From Candidatus Saccharimonadota bacterium (GTDB lineage: Bacteria; Patescibacteriota; Saccharimonadia; Saccharimonadales; JAGQNJ01): a stretch of 15,745 bases of DNA. The DNA is taken from the NCBI GenBank assembly GCA_020428115.1, contig JAGQNJ010000003.1:1-15745 (forward strand), written 5' to 3'. The translations under genes and the position numbers were made by a program. Each line of letters starts with the position of its first letter. The first letter of the stretch is position 1. Positions 1-7,700 of the stretch are shown one piece after another. The notes beneath the pieces were generated by a model that saw nothing but the letters and a program-made list of their open reading frames with translations, made no database searches and was not told the DNA's origin.

Positions 1-1
1 G

Positions 2-550
2 TACTTTACGATAGGTGAATTCGAAGATGGAACCCCTGGTGAGCTCTTCATCAGTATCGCAAAAGTTGGCTCAACACTTGCGGGTCTTATGGATTCGTTC
101 GGTCGCTCTATCAGCTATGGTTTGCAATATGGTGTGCCACTCAAAACCTATGTAAAGGGCATGGCACATATGTCATTTGCTCCATCTGGCATCACCGATG
201 ACCCAGATATCCGTACGGCTTCGTCCATTGTTGACTATATTTTCCGTCGCTTGGCGCTAACGTACCTGTCGTTTGATGATCGGCTGGAGTTGGGTTTGGC
301 GTCTATGGATGATATGCCTGATGACCAGACGAGCTTACTCGACGAACAGCCGGTGCAGGAGCAAACTGTTACAGAGCCAGTAGTACCTGTGGAGCCAAAG
401 AAAGAAGTTGCTGCGGCAGCAAAGGCAACGACAAAGACAGCAAGCAAAGCAGATAGTGCACCGATGTGCTTTAACTGCGGGAACCAGACACAACGAAGCG
501 GTTCGTGCTATGTTTGTACTGCTTGTGGCTCAACCACTGGCTGCTCTTAG
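2..550 (+). CDS. nrdJ: Adenosylcobalamin-dependent (class II) ribonucleotide reductase, C-terminal fragment (5' end outside window)
   Basis: The frame is open from base 2, so the gene starts upstream; 182 residues are visible. The enzyme reduces ribonucleotides to deoxyribonucleotides in the cytoplasm using a B12 radical. The visible part opens with the conserved end of the catalytic barrel (GTPGELFISIAKVGSTLAGL, then SFGRSISYGLQYGVPL). A Glu/Val/Ala/Lys-rich linker follows (about residues 120-150). The tail is cysteine-rich, with CFNCG, CYVCTACG and a terminal GCS. This tail is typical of NrdJ; it resembles a zinc ribbon and carries the cysteines that re-reduce the active site. Class II enzymes need no NrdB partner, and none is seen here. 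The family assignment is firm. Class II rather than another class rests on the tail and on the absence of nrdB in view. Confidence 0.88.
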   Translation, partial: YFTIGEFEDGTPGELFISIAKVGSTLAGLMDSFGRSISYGLQYGVPLKTYVKGMAHMSFAPSGITDDPDIRTASSIVDYIFRRLALTYLSFDDRLELGLASMDDMPDDQTSLLDEQPVQEQTVTEPVVPVEPKKEVAAAAKATTKTASKADSAPMCFNCGNQTQRSGSCYVCTACGSTTGCS

Positions 551-576
551 ATCTTGCCCTAGGAAAAAGTAGACGC

Positions 577-603
577 TTGATTCTTTTGCATTAGCTCTAT
601 AAC
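577..603 (+). promoter_or_regulatory. Putative promoter of the thioredoxin-like gene, almost leaderless
   Basis: A TTGATT -35-like box (577-582) and a TATAAC -10 box (598-603) are separated by 15 nt. A start point about 7 nt after the -10 would fall at 610-612, directly before the ATG at 613. The AAGAGG at 606-611 is only one base from that ATG, too close for a normal Shine-Dalgarno, which fits leaderless translation. The 15-nt spacer is shorter than ideal. Confidence 0.45.
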
Positions 604-612
604 CTAAGAGGT

Positions 613-879
613 ATGAAGGCGATTATGCTTTATCGACCAGACTCAGAGTCCGCAAGGGCAGTTTTGCAATACGCACAAGAATTTAAGCGGCGTACAGGCA
701 AGGATGTAGAGCTTATTGATGTTGATAGCAAGGAAGGTCTTCGTCTGCTCGATCTGTATGACATCATGCAACATCCCACAATACTAGCAGTTGCTAGCGA
801 CGGTCAGTTGCTGAATACTTGGCGTGGTGAGCCACTGCCACTTATCGATGATGTGAACGGTTATCTAGTTGAACAGTAG
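613..879 (+). CDS. Small thioredoxin/glutaredoxin-fold protein lacking the CxxC motif
   Basis: An 88-residue protein with the thioredoxin-fold order: strand (KAIMLYRP), helix (ARAVLQYAQEFKRRTG), strand (VELIDVD), helix, then the cis-proline region QHPTILAV (Pro55), strand and final helix. Thioredoxins carry CxxC just after the first strand. Here that place reads RPDSESAR, and the whole protein has no cysteine, so it cannot act as a dithiol reductase. It sits 62 bp after nrdJ. Possible roles are a structural or regulatory partner of the reductase or a protein-binding thioredoxin fold; the sequence does not decide. The start at 613 keeps the first strand complete. An in-frame ATG at 625 has GAAGG five bases upstream but would cut that strand. 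The fold call is reasonably sure; the function is unknown. Confidence 0.72.
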   Translation: MKAIMLYRPDSESARAVLQYAQEFKRRTGKDVELIDVDSKEGLRLLDLYDIMQHPTILAVASDGQLLNTWRGEPLPLIDDVNGYLVEQ

Positions 880-897
880 AAGTAACTAAGATATACT
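869..897 (+). promoter_or_regulatory. Promoter of the T-box/ileS transcript
   Basis: The -35 box TTGAAC (869-874) and -10 box TATACT (892-897) are 17 nt apart, a good sigma70-type match. The -35 lies inside the last codons of the preceding gene. Transcription would begin near 904 and give a leader of about 218 nt before the ileS start codon. Confidence 0.65.
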
Positions 898-903
898 TGA
901 GTT

Positions 904-1121
904 CGTAACAATTTGGAAATCCATTCGCAAACTAGCGAGAAGCAGCTATCACCTGCAAGGAGGAGAAAGAAAGGCCTACGGCCCAGTAGAATCTCTCGGT
1001 CCTGATCCGTTAATCAGTGATTAAGTGCTAAAGGAGTCATCTCTTTTGGAAACCAGATGGTACCTCCCGTAACAGGGATCTGGTAATCCAAAGAGATGAT
1101 TTTTATTTGCGAGGAGCATGT
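904..1121 (+). promoter_or_regulatory. Isoleucine T-box leader with ultrashort Stem I
   Basis: The elements were read by eye. Stem I: GCAG (942-945) pairs with CTGC (953-956), and the loop CTATCAC carries the isoleucine codon ATC (948-950) followed by a purine. Stem II: GAGA (about 963-966) with TCTC (992-995), GGCC (973-976) with GGCC (980-983), and an AGTAGA element (985-990) at the S-turn place. Stem IIA/B pseudoknot: CTGAT (1002-1006) with ATCAG (1013-1017), TTA (1010-1012) with TAA (1022-1024). Stem III: 1030-1036 with 1041-1047. Antiterminator: ACCAGA (1052-1057) with TCTGGT (1079-1084), a 7-base bulge TGGTACC (1058-1064), and TCCC (1065-1068) with GGGA (1075-1078). The bulge TGGT complements the ACCA end expected for tRNA-Ile. 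T-boxes sense uncharged tRNA and raise synthetase expression. Specifier, bulge and downstream gene all agree on isoleucine. Confidence 0.88.
1037..1108 (+). terminator. Intrinsic terminator of the T-box expression platform
   Basis: Bases 1037-1050 pair with 1087-1099 (13 bp with one bulged T) and are followed at once by TTTTTATTT (1100-1108). The T-box antiterminator is nested inside this hairpin. The 5' strand overlaps Stem III (1030-1047), so Stem III and the terminator exclude each other. Read-through is needed to reach ileS. Confidence 0.75.
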
Positions 1122-4100
1122 ATGAGCGAGACAAAGAAATCAAATTTAGCCACCATCGAAGAGTCTATACAGGCACTCTGGGATAAAGAAAAGACATTTG
1201 AACAGAGTATGGATAACCGCAAGGGTGGCCCGTACTTTAGTTTTTACGATGGACCTCCTTTTGCGAATGGCCTACCTCACTTCGGTCACAGCCTCGTTAC
1301 AAGCATCAAAGACTCGGTGCTTCGCTATAAGACTATGCGCGGTTTCTACGTACCACGACGTAACGGGTGGGATTGTCACGGTCTTCCTGTCGAGTACGCT
1401 ATCGAAAAGGAGTTTGGGGTCAGCGGTAAAAAGGAGATTTTAGAGCTGGGACTCGAGAAGTTCAACAATGCTTGCAGGGACTCGATATTCAAATACAAAG
1501 GTGAGTGGGAAGTGTTACTGCAGCGACTCGGTCGTTGGAGTGAGTACGACAACTACTATGCAACGGTTGACAACAATTACACCGAAAGCGTTTGGTGGGC
1601 GCTGGGTCAGATTAATGACAAGGGTTTGCTCTACAGGGGTTTTAAGAACACGGCATATTGCCCCCGATGTGAGACGCCGCTTTCAAATTTTGAGGTCAAT
1701 GATGGATACAAGGACAACGTGCCCGACCCCAGTTTATTTGTTAAATTTAAACTAGTTGACGAAGACGCATTTTTGTTGGGCTGGACGACGACTCCATGGT
1801 CACTACCGGGGAACGCGGCAATAGCAGTCAATCCCGAGGAACGCTATGTGTATGTTGTGCTCAAAAGCGATGAAGGGCAACAAGAAACCCTTATCGTAGC
1901 AGAGAAGCGCCTCGAGGCGCTTGCAAGTGAAAACTACCGTATTGTTAAGGAGCTTCATGGCTCAGAGCTTGTGGGCAAACAATACGAACCGCTATTTAAG
2001 GTTAAAGGACTTCAAGACATGGAAGGTCATCAGAATCTGTACAAGGTGTGGCCGGCACAGTTTGTTAGTATCGATGACGGTACTGGCGTACTTCATGTTG
2101 CGCCAGCGTTTGGTGAGGATGATTTGCAACTAGGGCAGGATAATAACATTCCCGTACTCAAGACGCTCGATGCAAGCGGCAAGGTTACAGGTGGTATTGG
2201 CTATGACGAAATCAAGGGTAAGTTTTTTAAGTCAGCAGATAAGCCAATTATCGAACATCTTACAAAAATCGGTAGGGTTTATGCTGCAGAGACGTTAACA
2301 CACACATATCCATTCTGCTGGCGCTGCGACACACCCCTGATGTACTACTCGATTACAAGTTGGTTTATCAAGGTATCGGCAATCCGTGAACAGCTTATGA
2401 AAACTGCCGAGAAGATAAACTGGATTCCTGAGAATATCAAGACTGGGCGTTTCGGTAAGTGGCTCGAGGGTGCTCGCGATTGGTCGGTGTCACGTAATCG
2501 TTACTGGGGTGCGCCGATGCCAGTTTGGGTAAATGAGGCTGATGAAGATGATTACATCGTAGTGAGCAGTTATGATGAGCTGCGTACGCTCGTTGGAGAT
2601 AGTGATCTGGACCTTTCTGATGTGCACAGACCTAAGGTAGACGATGTAGTTATCAAAAAGGACGGCAAGATCTACCGGCGTGTCGAAGAAGTACTGGATT
2701 GTTGGTTCGAGTCTGGCTGTATGAGTATTGGCCAGCAGCACTATCCGTTCGAGAACAAAGATACATTCAAGGCGTCTTTCCCAGCTGACTTCATCATTGA
2801 GGGGCTGGATCAGACGCGACTGTGGTTCTATGTACAACATGTAGTGAACACCATACTTTTTGATAGTCCTGCGTACAAAAATGTCGTTGTCAACGGAATG
2901 ATTATGGCAGCCGATGGGCAGAAGCTCAGCAAGCGCCTAAAAAATTATCCAGCCATCGAAGAAGTGTTTAACGACGAGGGCGCCGATGCGCTTCGCTTGT
3001 TCTTGTTATCAAGTACACAGGCCACGCAAACTGCCGATTACATGCGGTTCGATCGTGCTGCTCTAAAGGATCTCAACCGCAATATCTTGGGTACACTCAT
3101 GAATTCATATCGATTTTTCAAGATGTATGCAGATATCGATGGATGGAAGCCAGCCAAGCCAGGCGTGCAACCAGAGAGTAGTAATGTTTTAGATCAGTGG
3201 ATTCTGGCACGGCTCAATGAAGCTATTGAAGAAGTTACTAAGCAAGCGGATGACTACAAGCTGGCGCATGCCATACAGCCGATTTTTGGCCTGATCGACG
3301 ATATGAGCAACTGGTTTATACGCCGCTCGAGACGTCGTTTCTGGAAGTCGGAGGATGATAGCGACAAAAACCAAGCATATGAGACATTATGGTTTGTTCT
3401 AGTACGCGTCTGCCAATTGTTAGCACCGTGGGCGCCATTTATTAGTGACCACCTGTGGCGAGAGCTGACAAAGGGCACTAAAATGCCCAAGTCAGTACAT
3501 CTCAGTGACTGGCCAGAGGCACAAAAAGCCGACACGCACATTCTATACGAGATGGCCAAGATACGAGAGGCTATTAACCAAGGGCTTTCCCAGAGGGGTG
3601 AGAAGGGTATAAAAGTGCGCCAGCCACTGTCTTCGATTCGGGTTTACGGACTTGCCGATAAGAACAAGGCTCTACTTGATCTTATCGCCGATGAAGTAAA
3701 TGTTAAAAAAGTAGAAGTTGTACCAAAAACCCAGTTAATCGGTGATGAAACTTTTATCGAAGTAGTAGAGAAGGGCCGTGACACATGGAATAGGTTGGAT
3801 ATCAGAACAGAACTGGACACTACCGTAACTCCTGAGCTGAAGCGTGAGGGCATTATGCGTGAGGTGGTGCGCAACGTGCAGAATGCGCGGAAGAAAGCAG
3901 GGCTGGATGTGGACGACCGCATTGAATTAGCGCTGTCTACGGACGACGTTGAGACCGCAGAGGCCGTTGCAGAGCACCAGGACATAATCAAGTCCGAAAC
4001 CCTTGCCAAAACGCTACACACACGTCCTACGGAGCTTGAATACAGTGAACAAGCAAGGATAGATGGCTCAACATTGAATATTTCTATCAAAAAGCTGTGA
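1122..4100 (+). CDS. ileS: Isoleucyl-tRNA synthetase, type 2 (eukaryote-like)
   Basis: A 992-residue class I aminoacyl-tRNA synthetase that charges tRNA-Ile in the cytoplasm. The ATG at 1122 is chosen because GAGGAG (1111-1116) lies five bases upstream; the extension back to a TTG at 1107 is not needed. Motifs in order: PPFANGLPHFGH with the HIGH-like HFGH at 53-56; a zinc-type pair CPRC near residue 180; the CP1 editing insertion with GWTTTPWSLPGN; CWRCDTPL near 400; and KLSKR (601-605) in place of KMSKS. An anticodon-binding helical domain with WFIRRSRRRFW and a C-terminal domain follow. The PHFGH and KLSKRLKNYP versions mark the IleRS2 branch shared with eukaryotes and many mupirocin-resistant bacteria. 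It is controlled by the T-box leader. It ends in TGA, showing UGA is read as stop here. Confidence 0.96.
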   Translation: MSETKKSNLATIEESIQALWDKEKTFEQSMDNRKGGPYFSFYDGPPFANGLPHFGHSLVTSIKDSVLRYKTMRGFYVPRRNGWDCHGLPVEYAIEKEFGVSGKKEILELGLEKFNNACRDSIFKYKGEWEVLLQRLGRWSEYDNYYATVDNNYTESVWWALGQINDKGLLYRGFKNTAYCPRCETPLSNFEVNDGYKDNVPDPSLFVKFKLVDEDAFLLGWTTTPWSLPGNAAIAVNPEERYVYVVLKSDEGQQETLIVAEKRLEALASENYRIVKELHGSELVGKQYEPLFKVKGLQDMEGHQNLYKVWPAQFVSIDDGTGVLHVAPAFGEDDLQLGQDNNIPVLKTLDASGKVTGGIGYDEIKGKFFKSADKPIIEHLTKIGRVYAAETLTHTYPFCWRCDTPLMYYSITSWFIKVSAIREQLMKTAEKINWIPENIKTGRFGKWLEGARDWSVSRNRYWGAPMPVWVNEADEDDYIVVSSYDELRTLVGDSDLDLSDVHRPKVDDVVIKKDGKIYRRVEEVLDCWFESGCMSIGQQHYPFENKDTFKASFPADFIIEGLDQTRLWFYVQHVVNTILFDSPAYKNVVVNGMIMAADGQKLSKRLKNYPAIEEVFNDEGADALRLFLLSSTQATQTADYMRFDRAALKDLNRNILGTLMNSYRFFKMYADIDGWKPAKPGVQPESSNVLDQWILARLNEAIEEVTKQADDYKLAHAIQPIFGLIDDMSNWFIRRSRRRFWKSEDDSDKNQAYETLWFVLVRVCQLLAPWAPFISDHLWRELTKGTKMPKSVHLSDWPEAQKADTHILYEMAKIREAINQGLSQRGEKGIKVRQPLSSIRVYGLADKNKALLDLIADEVNVKKVEVVPKTQLIGDETFIEVVEKGRDTWNRLDIRTELDTTVTPELKREGIMREVVRNVQNARKKAGLDVDDRIELALSTDDVETAEAVAEHQDIIKSETLAKTLHTRPTELEYSEQARIDGSTLNISIKKL

Positions 4101-4108
4101 GCTTACAC

Positions 4109-4137
4109 TTTACAGATGGCGGCTTATCTGTTAATCT
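4109..4137 (+). promoter_or_regulatory. Weak candidate promoter for rplU
   Basis: TTTACA (4109-4114) and TAATCT (4132-4137) are separated by 17 nt. A short inverted repeat, ACAGAT (4112-4117) with ATCTGT (4126-4131), fills the spacer and could be an operator or chance. There is no U-tract, so it is not a convincing terminator for ileS. rplU may instead be read through from ileS. Confidence 0.3.
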
Positions 4138-4172
4138 CTATTGGTAACTAAATTCAAGGCACAAAGTAAACG

Positions 4173-4481
4173 ATGAAAAAGGCAGTTATAGCAACCGGTG
4201 GTAACCAGTATGTCGTCACAGAAGGTGACGTTATTGCTGTTGATCTGATTAAGGACGCCAAGAAGTCAGTGGAATTCTCTCCACTACTTGTTATTGATGG
4301 CGAGACAGTAACAATTGGTACACCTACTGTGTCTGCCAAGAAAGTCACAGCCGAAGTTGTTGAAGCTGATGCTAAGGCTGACAAGGTTGTAGCAATACGC
4401 TACAAGGCCAAAAAGCGTGTACACAAGGTTCGTGGTCATAGACAGCGCCAGACCCACATCAAAATCAGTAAAATTAGCTAG
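4173..4481 (+). CDS. rplU: Large-subunit ribosomal protein bL21
   Basis: A 102-residue protein of normal bL21 length. It begins MKKAVIATGGNQYVV, matching the bL21 start (AVIxTGGKQYxV), and ends in a very basic stretch (KAKKRVHKVRGHRQRQTH) that contacts 23S rRNA. It belongs to the 50S subunit. In many bacteria rplU is followed by rpmA (bL27). Here a terminator follows directly and no rpmA is present in the window. The Shine-Dalgarno is poor: AAGG at 4156-4159 lies 13 bases upstream. The family call is firm. Confidence 0.95.
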   Translation: MKKAVIATGGNQYVVTEGDVIAVDLIKDAKKSVEFSPLLVIDGETVTIGTPTVSAKKVTAEVVEADAKADKVVAIRYKAKKRVHKVRGHRQRQTHIKISKIS

Positions 4482-4503
4482 ATATTTCAGCAGTAATTAC
4501 TAT

Positions 4504-4534
4504 AAAATTATCCATACCTGTGGATAATTTTTTT
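4504..4534 (+). terminator. Strong rho-independent terminator after rplU, containing a DnaA-box pair
   Basis: AAAATTATCCA (4504-4514) pairs perfectly with TGGATAATTTT (4521-4531) around a 6-base loop, and the run of T continues to 4534. The stem arms also read as a perfect DnaA box in reverse orientation, TGTGGATAA (4519-4527), and a one-mismatch box, TTATCCATA (4508-4516). The position right after rplU favours termination as the main job. Confidence 0.85.
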
Positions 4535-4697
4535 ATGCGAATAGTTTCAGAAAATCCATAGTAACTATAACAACATTAAGTAATTTACAGGTGTAAACCA
4601 TAAGCATTTACATCAGCATAGTTGTAGCATTAGTTACAACGTAAAATTGAAGTAAAAACTTTTTAGAATATGTAGGTGATAACAGCGGTAAAACTAT
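4535..4697. other. AT-rich intergenic region with inverted repeats upstream of the fibre gene
   Basis: With the terminator before it and the promoter after it, this is a gene-free stretch of about 285 bases (4482-4766). It holds a 14-base palindrome, TTTACA-GG-TGTAAA (4584-4597), and a spaced inverted repeat, GTTGTA (4621-4626) with TACAAC (4635-4640). A further TTACAT lies at 4608-4613. No open frame with coding character was seen. The repeats look like protein-binding sites; this is inference. Confidence 0.45.
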
Positions 4698-4727
4698 TTG
4701 GCTAAGAGTGTGCGGTGTGGTTATAAT
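4698..4727 (+). promoter_or_regulatory. Promoter of the giant fibre gene
   Basis: TTGGCT (4698-4703) and a perfect TATAAT (4722-4727) are 18 nt apart. The expected start near 4734 gives a leader of about 33 nt. That leader has no clear Shine-Dalgarno before the ATG at 4767. Confidence 0.65.
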
Positions 4728-4766
4728 GGATCAAGAAATACTAAATAAAAACTGAACACACAAAGT

Positions 4767-7700
4767 ATGCAGCAAAGCGGCACGTCAGCGTACCACCCAA
4801 TCGGACAAGTCTATACCCCCAAACCGAGGGGTACTTCAGCAGATAGCAGCAATGGGGTAAATCCTGAGACATTACCGCAGAGTTCGACAGGACAGGTAGC
4901 GGCAGCCCCGGAGTTTGATCAGTATGATAGCGCGTCGCTTGATCGACCAGAGACAAGCTTGGATGGTAACTCGACTCAACCTACAGGGGGGGCGCAGCCA
5001 GGGCAACCACAAGCTGAGGCGCCCAAGGAGACGCCTGACCCCTCAAGACAGCGCCAGTTCATAAAAAAGGCGCTAATCGGAAGTGCTGTCATTATTCTCG
5101 TAATCCTGCTAGCGATACTCATAACTAGCCTTCTATCGCGAAGAGGTGGTCAGCTACAATCACCAGCAGAAAGCACCCCTGATCAGTCGGTGACGCTAGA
5201 GGACACGCAATCACCAGATAAACTGCCTCTGCTTGGTATCGCTGATAACAACAGTAAGCTCATCGTAAACGGCGATATCATCAGCCAGGGAAGCATTTAT
5301 CTGGCAAGTAGCAACAACTACGCGCAAATTTTGAGTGCGGCCTTAACAGGGAATCACCAGTATACGCTACCAAATGCGAGTGGAACGTTTTGTCTGGACA
5401 GCAACAACTGTGGTTATCTGACCGAGGGCAGCGTTGTAACTACTACTCTTGATGGGGTTGGCGGTGCGATTACTCTTGGCAATGGCCTGGCTATCAATGG
5501 AACAGTTTTATCAAGCACAAATACGGGTGGCACAACCACAACGATTAATAGCGTTGGGGGTGCCATTACTTTGCAGGGAACGGCAAACCAGATCAATGTC
5601 AGTACGGCTGGCCAAACTCTGACATTATCAACGCCGCAAGATATAGCAACAAGCAGTACGCCAAACTTTGCGAGTATTACACTCGCCGGCGTTGGCACAC
5701 AGAACGGCTTTAATATATGTGATGCAAGCAATAACTGTGGATTTGCCCCTGTTGGTGATGCCTTTGTACAGAATGGTAATAGCTTTGGTGCTGCTGCAGT
5801 TCTTGGCACAAACGACGCTTACAGCTTGAGTTTTGAGACCAGTGGCGCAACCCAGGCAAGCATCGCAGTAGGTGGTGCGACCACGTTCCAAAACAGCACA
5901 GATTCAACATCTGGCTTTAGGGTCATGGATGCAGATGGTGGTAACCCCGTACTAAATGTCGACACTACCAATGAGCGAATCGGCATCGGTACGGCTACCC
6001 CAGCTACAACGCTCGATGTAGTGGGTGACGCCCAGATATCCACGAAAGCACAGGTTGGGAACGGCACGGGGACCATTGGCCAGTGTAGGGGGGTTCTGGG
6101 ACTCGCAGATTGTAACGCTGCCTTTGAAGTGAGTCGGACAGGCGTCGACGAAACCGCTAATAGCACCTACGGCATATATAACTACTCTGGTTTGGCGGCA
6201 ACTGCTGACACTGCCGTCAGTAACTATGGCGCATATAATCAGCTCGCACTGTTGCTAGGAGGTGTTGGTGCTGACTATACAGGTAATCAGTACGGTTCAT
6301 ACAACAGTGTAAATGTCTTAAATGCTGTCGCTGTGAATACATTCGGCTCCTACAATATCGTTACAGGAAACACTGGAAGCATTACGCAAGCCGTTGGTGT
6401 CGCAGCCGAGGTTCAGGCTGGCGGCGGTATCAGTACTAGTATAGGAGTAAAAGTAATAACTGCTTCGGGACCTATCGACACTAATTACGGGATACTAGTT
6501 CAAGATCAAACGGGGAGTAATACAGCAGATTATGGTATCGCAATAGAAGGTGCAGATACTTACGCACTATGGATTGGGTCGGGTGCAGATAACACGGATG
6601 CAGCAAATGGCATTACGTTTGGCCTTAGTGGAGACACCAATCTGTATCGATCTGCAGCCAATGTGTTGAGAACCGATGACGTACTCTCCGTAGGTACGCT
6701 CGGCACTACGGATACGGCCGCTTATCTATGCTATAACTCGTCAAGCCAATTAGCAGCATGTAGCGGAACAGGCCCAGGGGCTGCCTTTGTGCAGGGGGGT
6801 AACAGTTTTGGCGCAGCGGCAGTACTCGGCACCAATGACACTAACACATTGAGTTTTGAGACAGATGGCACAACCAAGCTCACGATAGGAACAAATGGTC
6901 ACATTGGCCTTGGCTCTACAGTTGGTGTAGATAGCTGTGCACTGCTCAGCCTTGGCACTTGTAGCGTTGCCTTCAACAACCAAAACACGCTAACAGACTT
7001 TACGAGCACCAATAATGTTGGAATCAATAATAACCTGCTATTAAATCCTGGTGGAGCGGTAGGTACAACCACGACGGGTGCACTTAACATTGTAGAAACC
7101 GCTAGTGCCAACGGACAGAACTTCTCAGCTGTTCGTGCGGCGCGTAACACCGTTACCCATAGAGGGACGGGGACTATTAGTGTTGCAGATGGAGCATACA
7201 ACGATGTAACAAACAGTAGCTCGGGAACCATTAGCAATGCTGCAGGGTTGCAATCTGTAGTAAATAATTCATCAAACGGAACCATTACAAATGCAACGGG
7301 CGTAGGCATCAATGTTCTCAACACAGGCTCAGGTACAATAGGCACGGTAAAAGGTATCAGTATTACTGCTGGTAATGCCGGGACGAACACGGTAACTACA
7401 AACTATGGCATTGATATTGCGCATGGTGCAGGCAATACGGGCGCAGTGACCACCAACTATGGCATAAACATACAGTCTGCTTACTCTGTTGGGGCTATTA
7501 CTACCAACTACGGTATTAACGTCGCAGCACAGACTGCAGGTACAAGCGATTATGGTATTGCTGTTGGGGCTGCTGATACGCAGACTCTGTGGTTGTCGAG
7601 CAATGCAGACAACACCACGGCCGCAGCTGGCATAGCCTTTGGTCTGTCCCGTGATACGAATCTGTACCGTTCGGCAGCCAATAGACTAGCGACTGACGAC

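Noticed and set aside
1107..1121. Upstream TTG start for ileS
   Set aside because: It would place the Shine-Dalgarno GAGGAG inside the coding region; the ATG at 1122 is correctly spaced from that site.
4098..4100. UGA reassigned to glycine, as in Gracilibacteria/SR1
   Set aside because: ileS ends at TGA where the IleRS C-terminus is expected, and no other gene in the window has an internal in-frame TGA.
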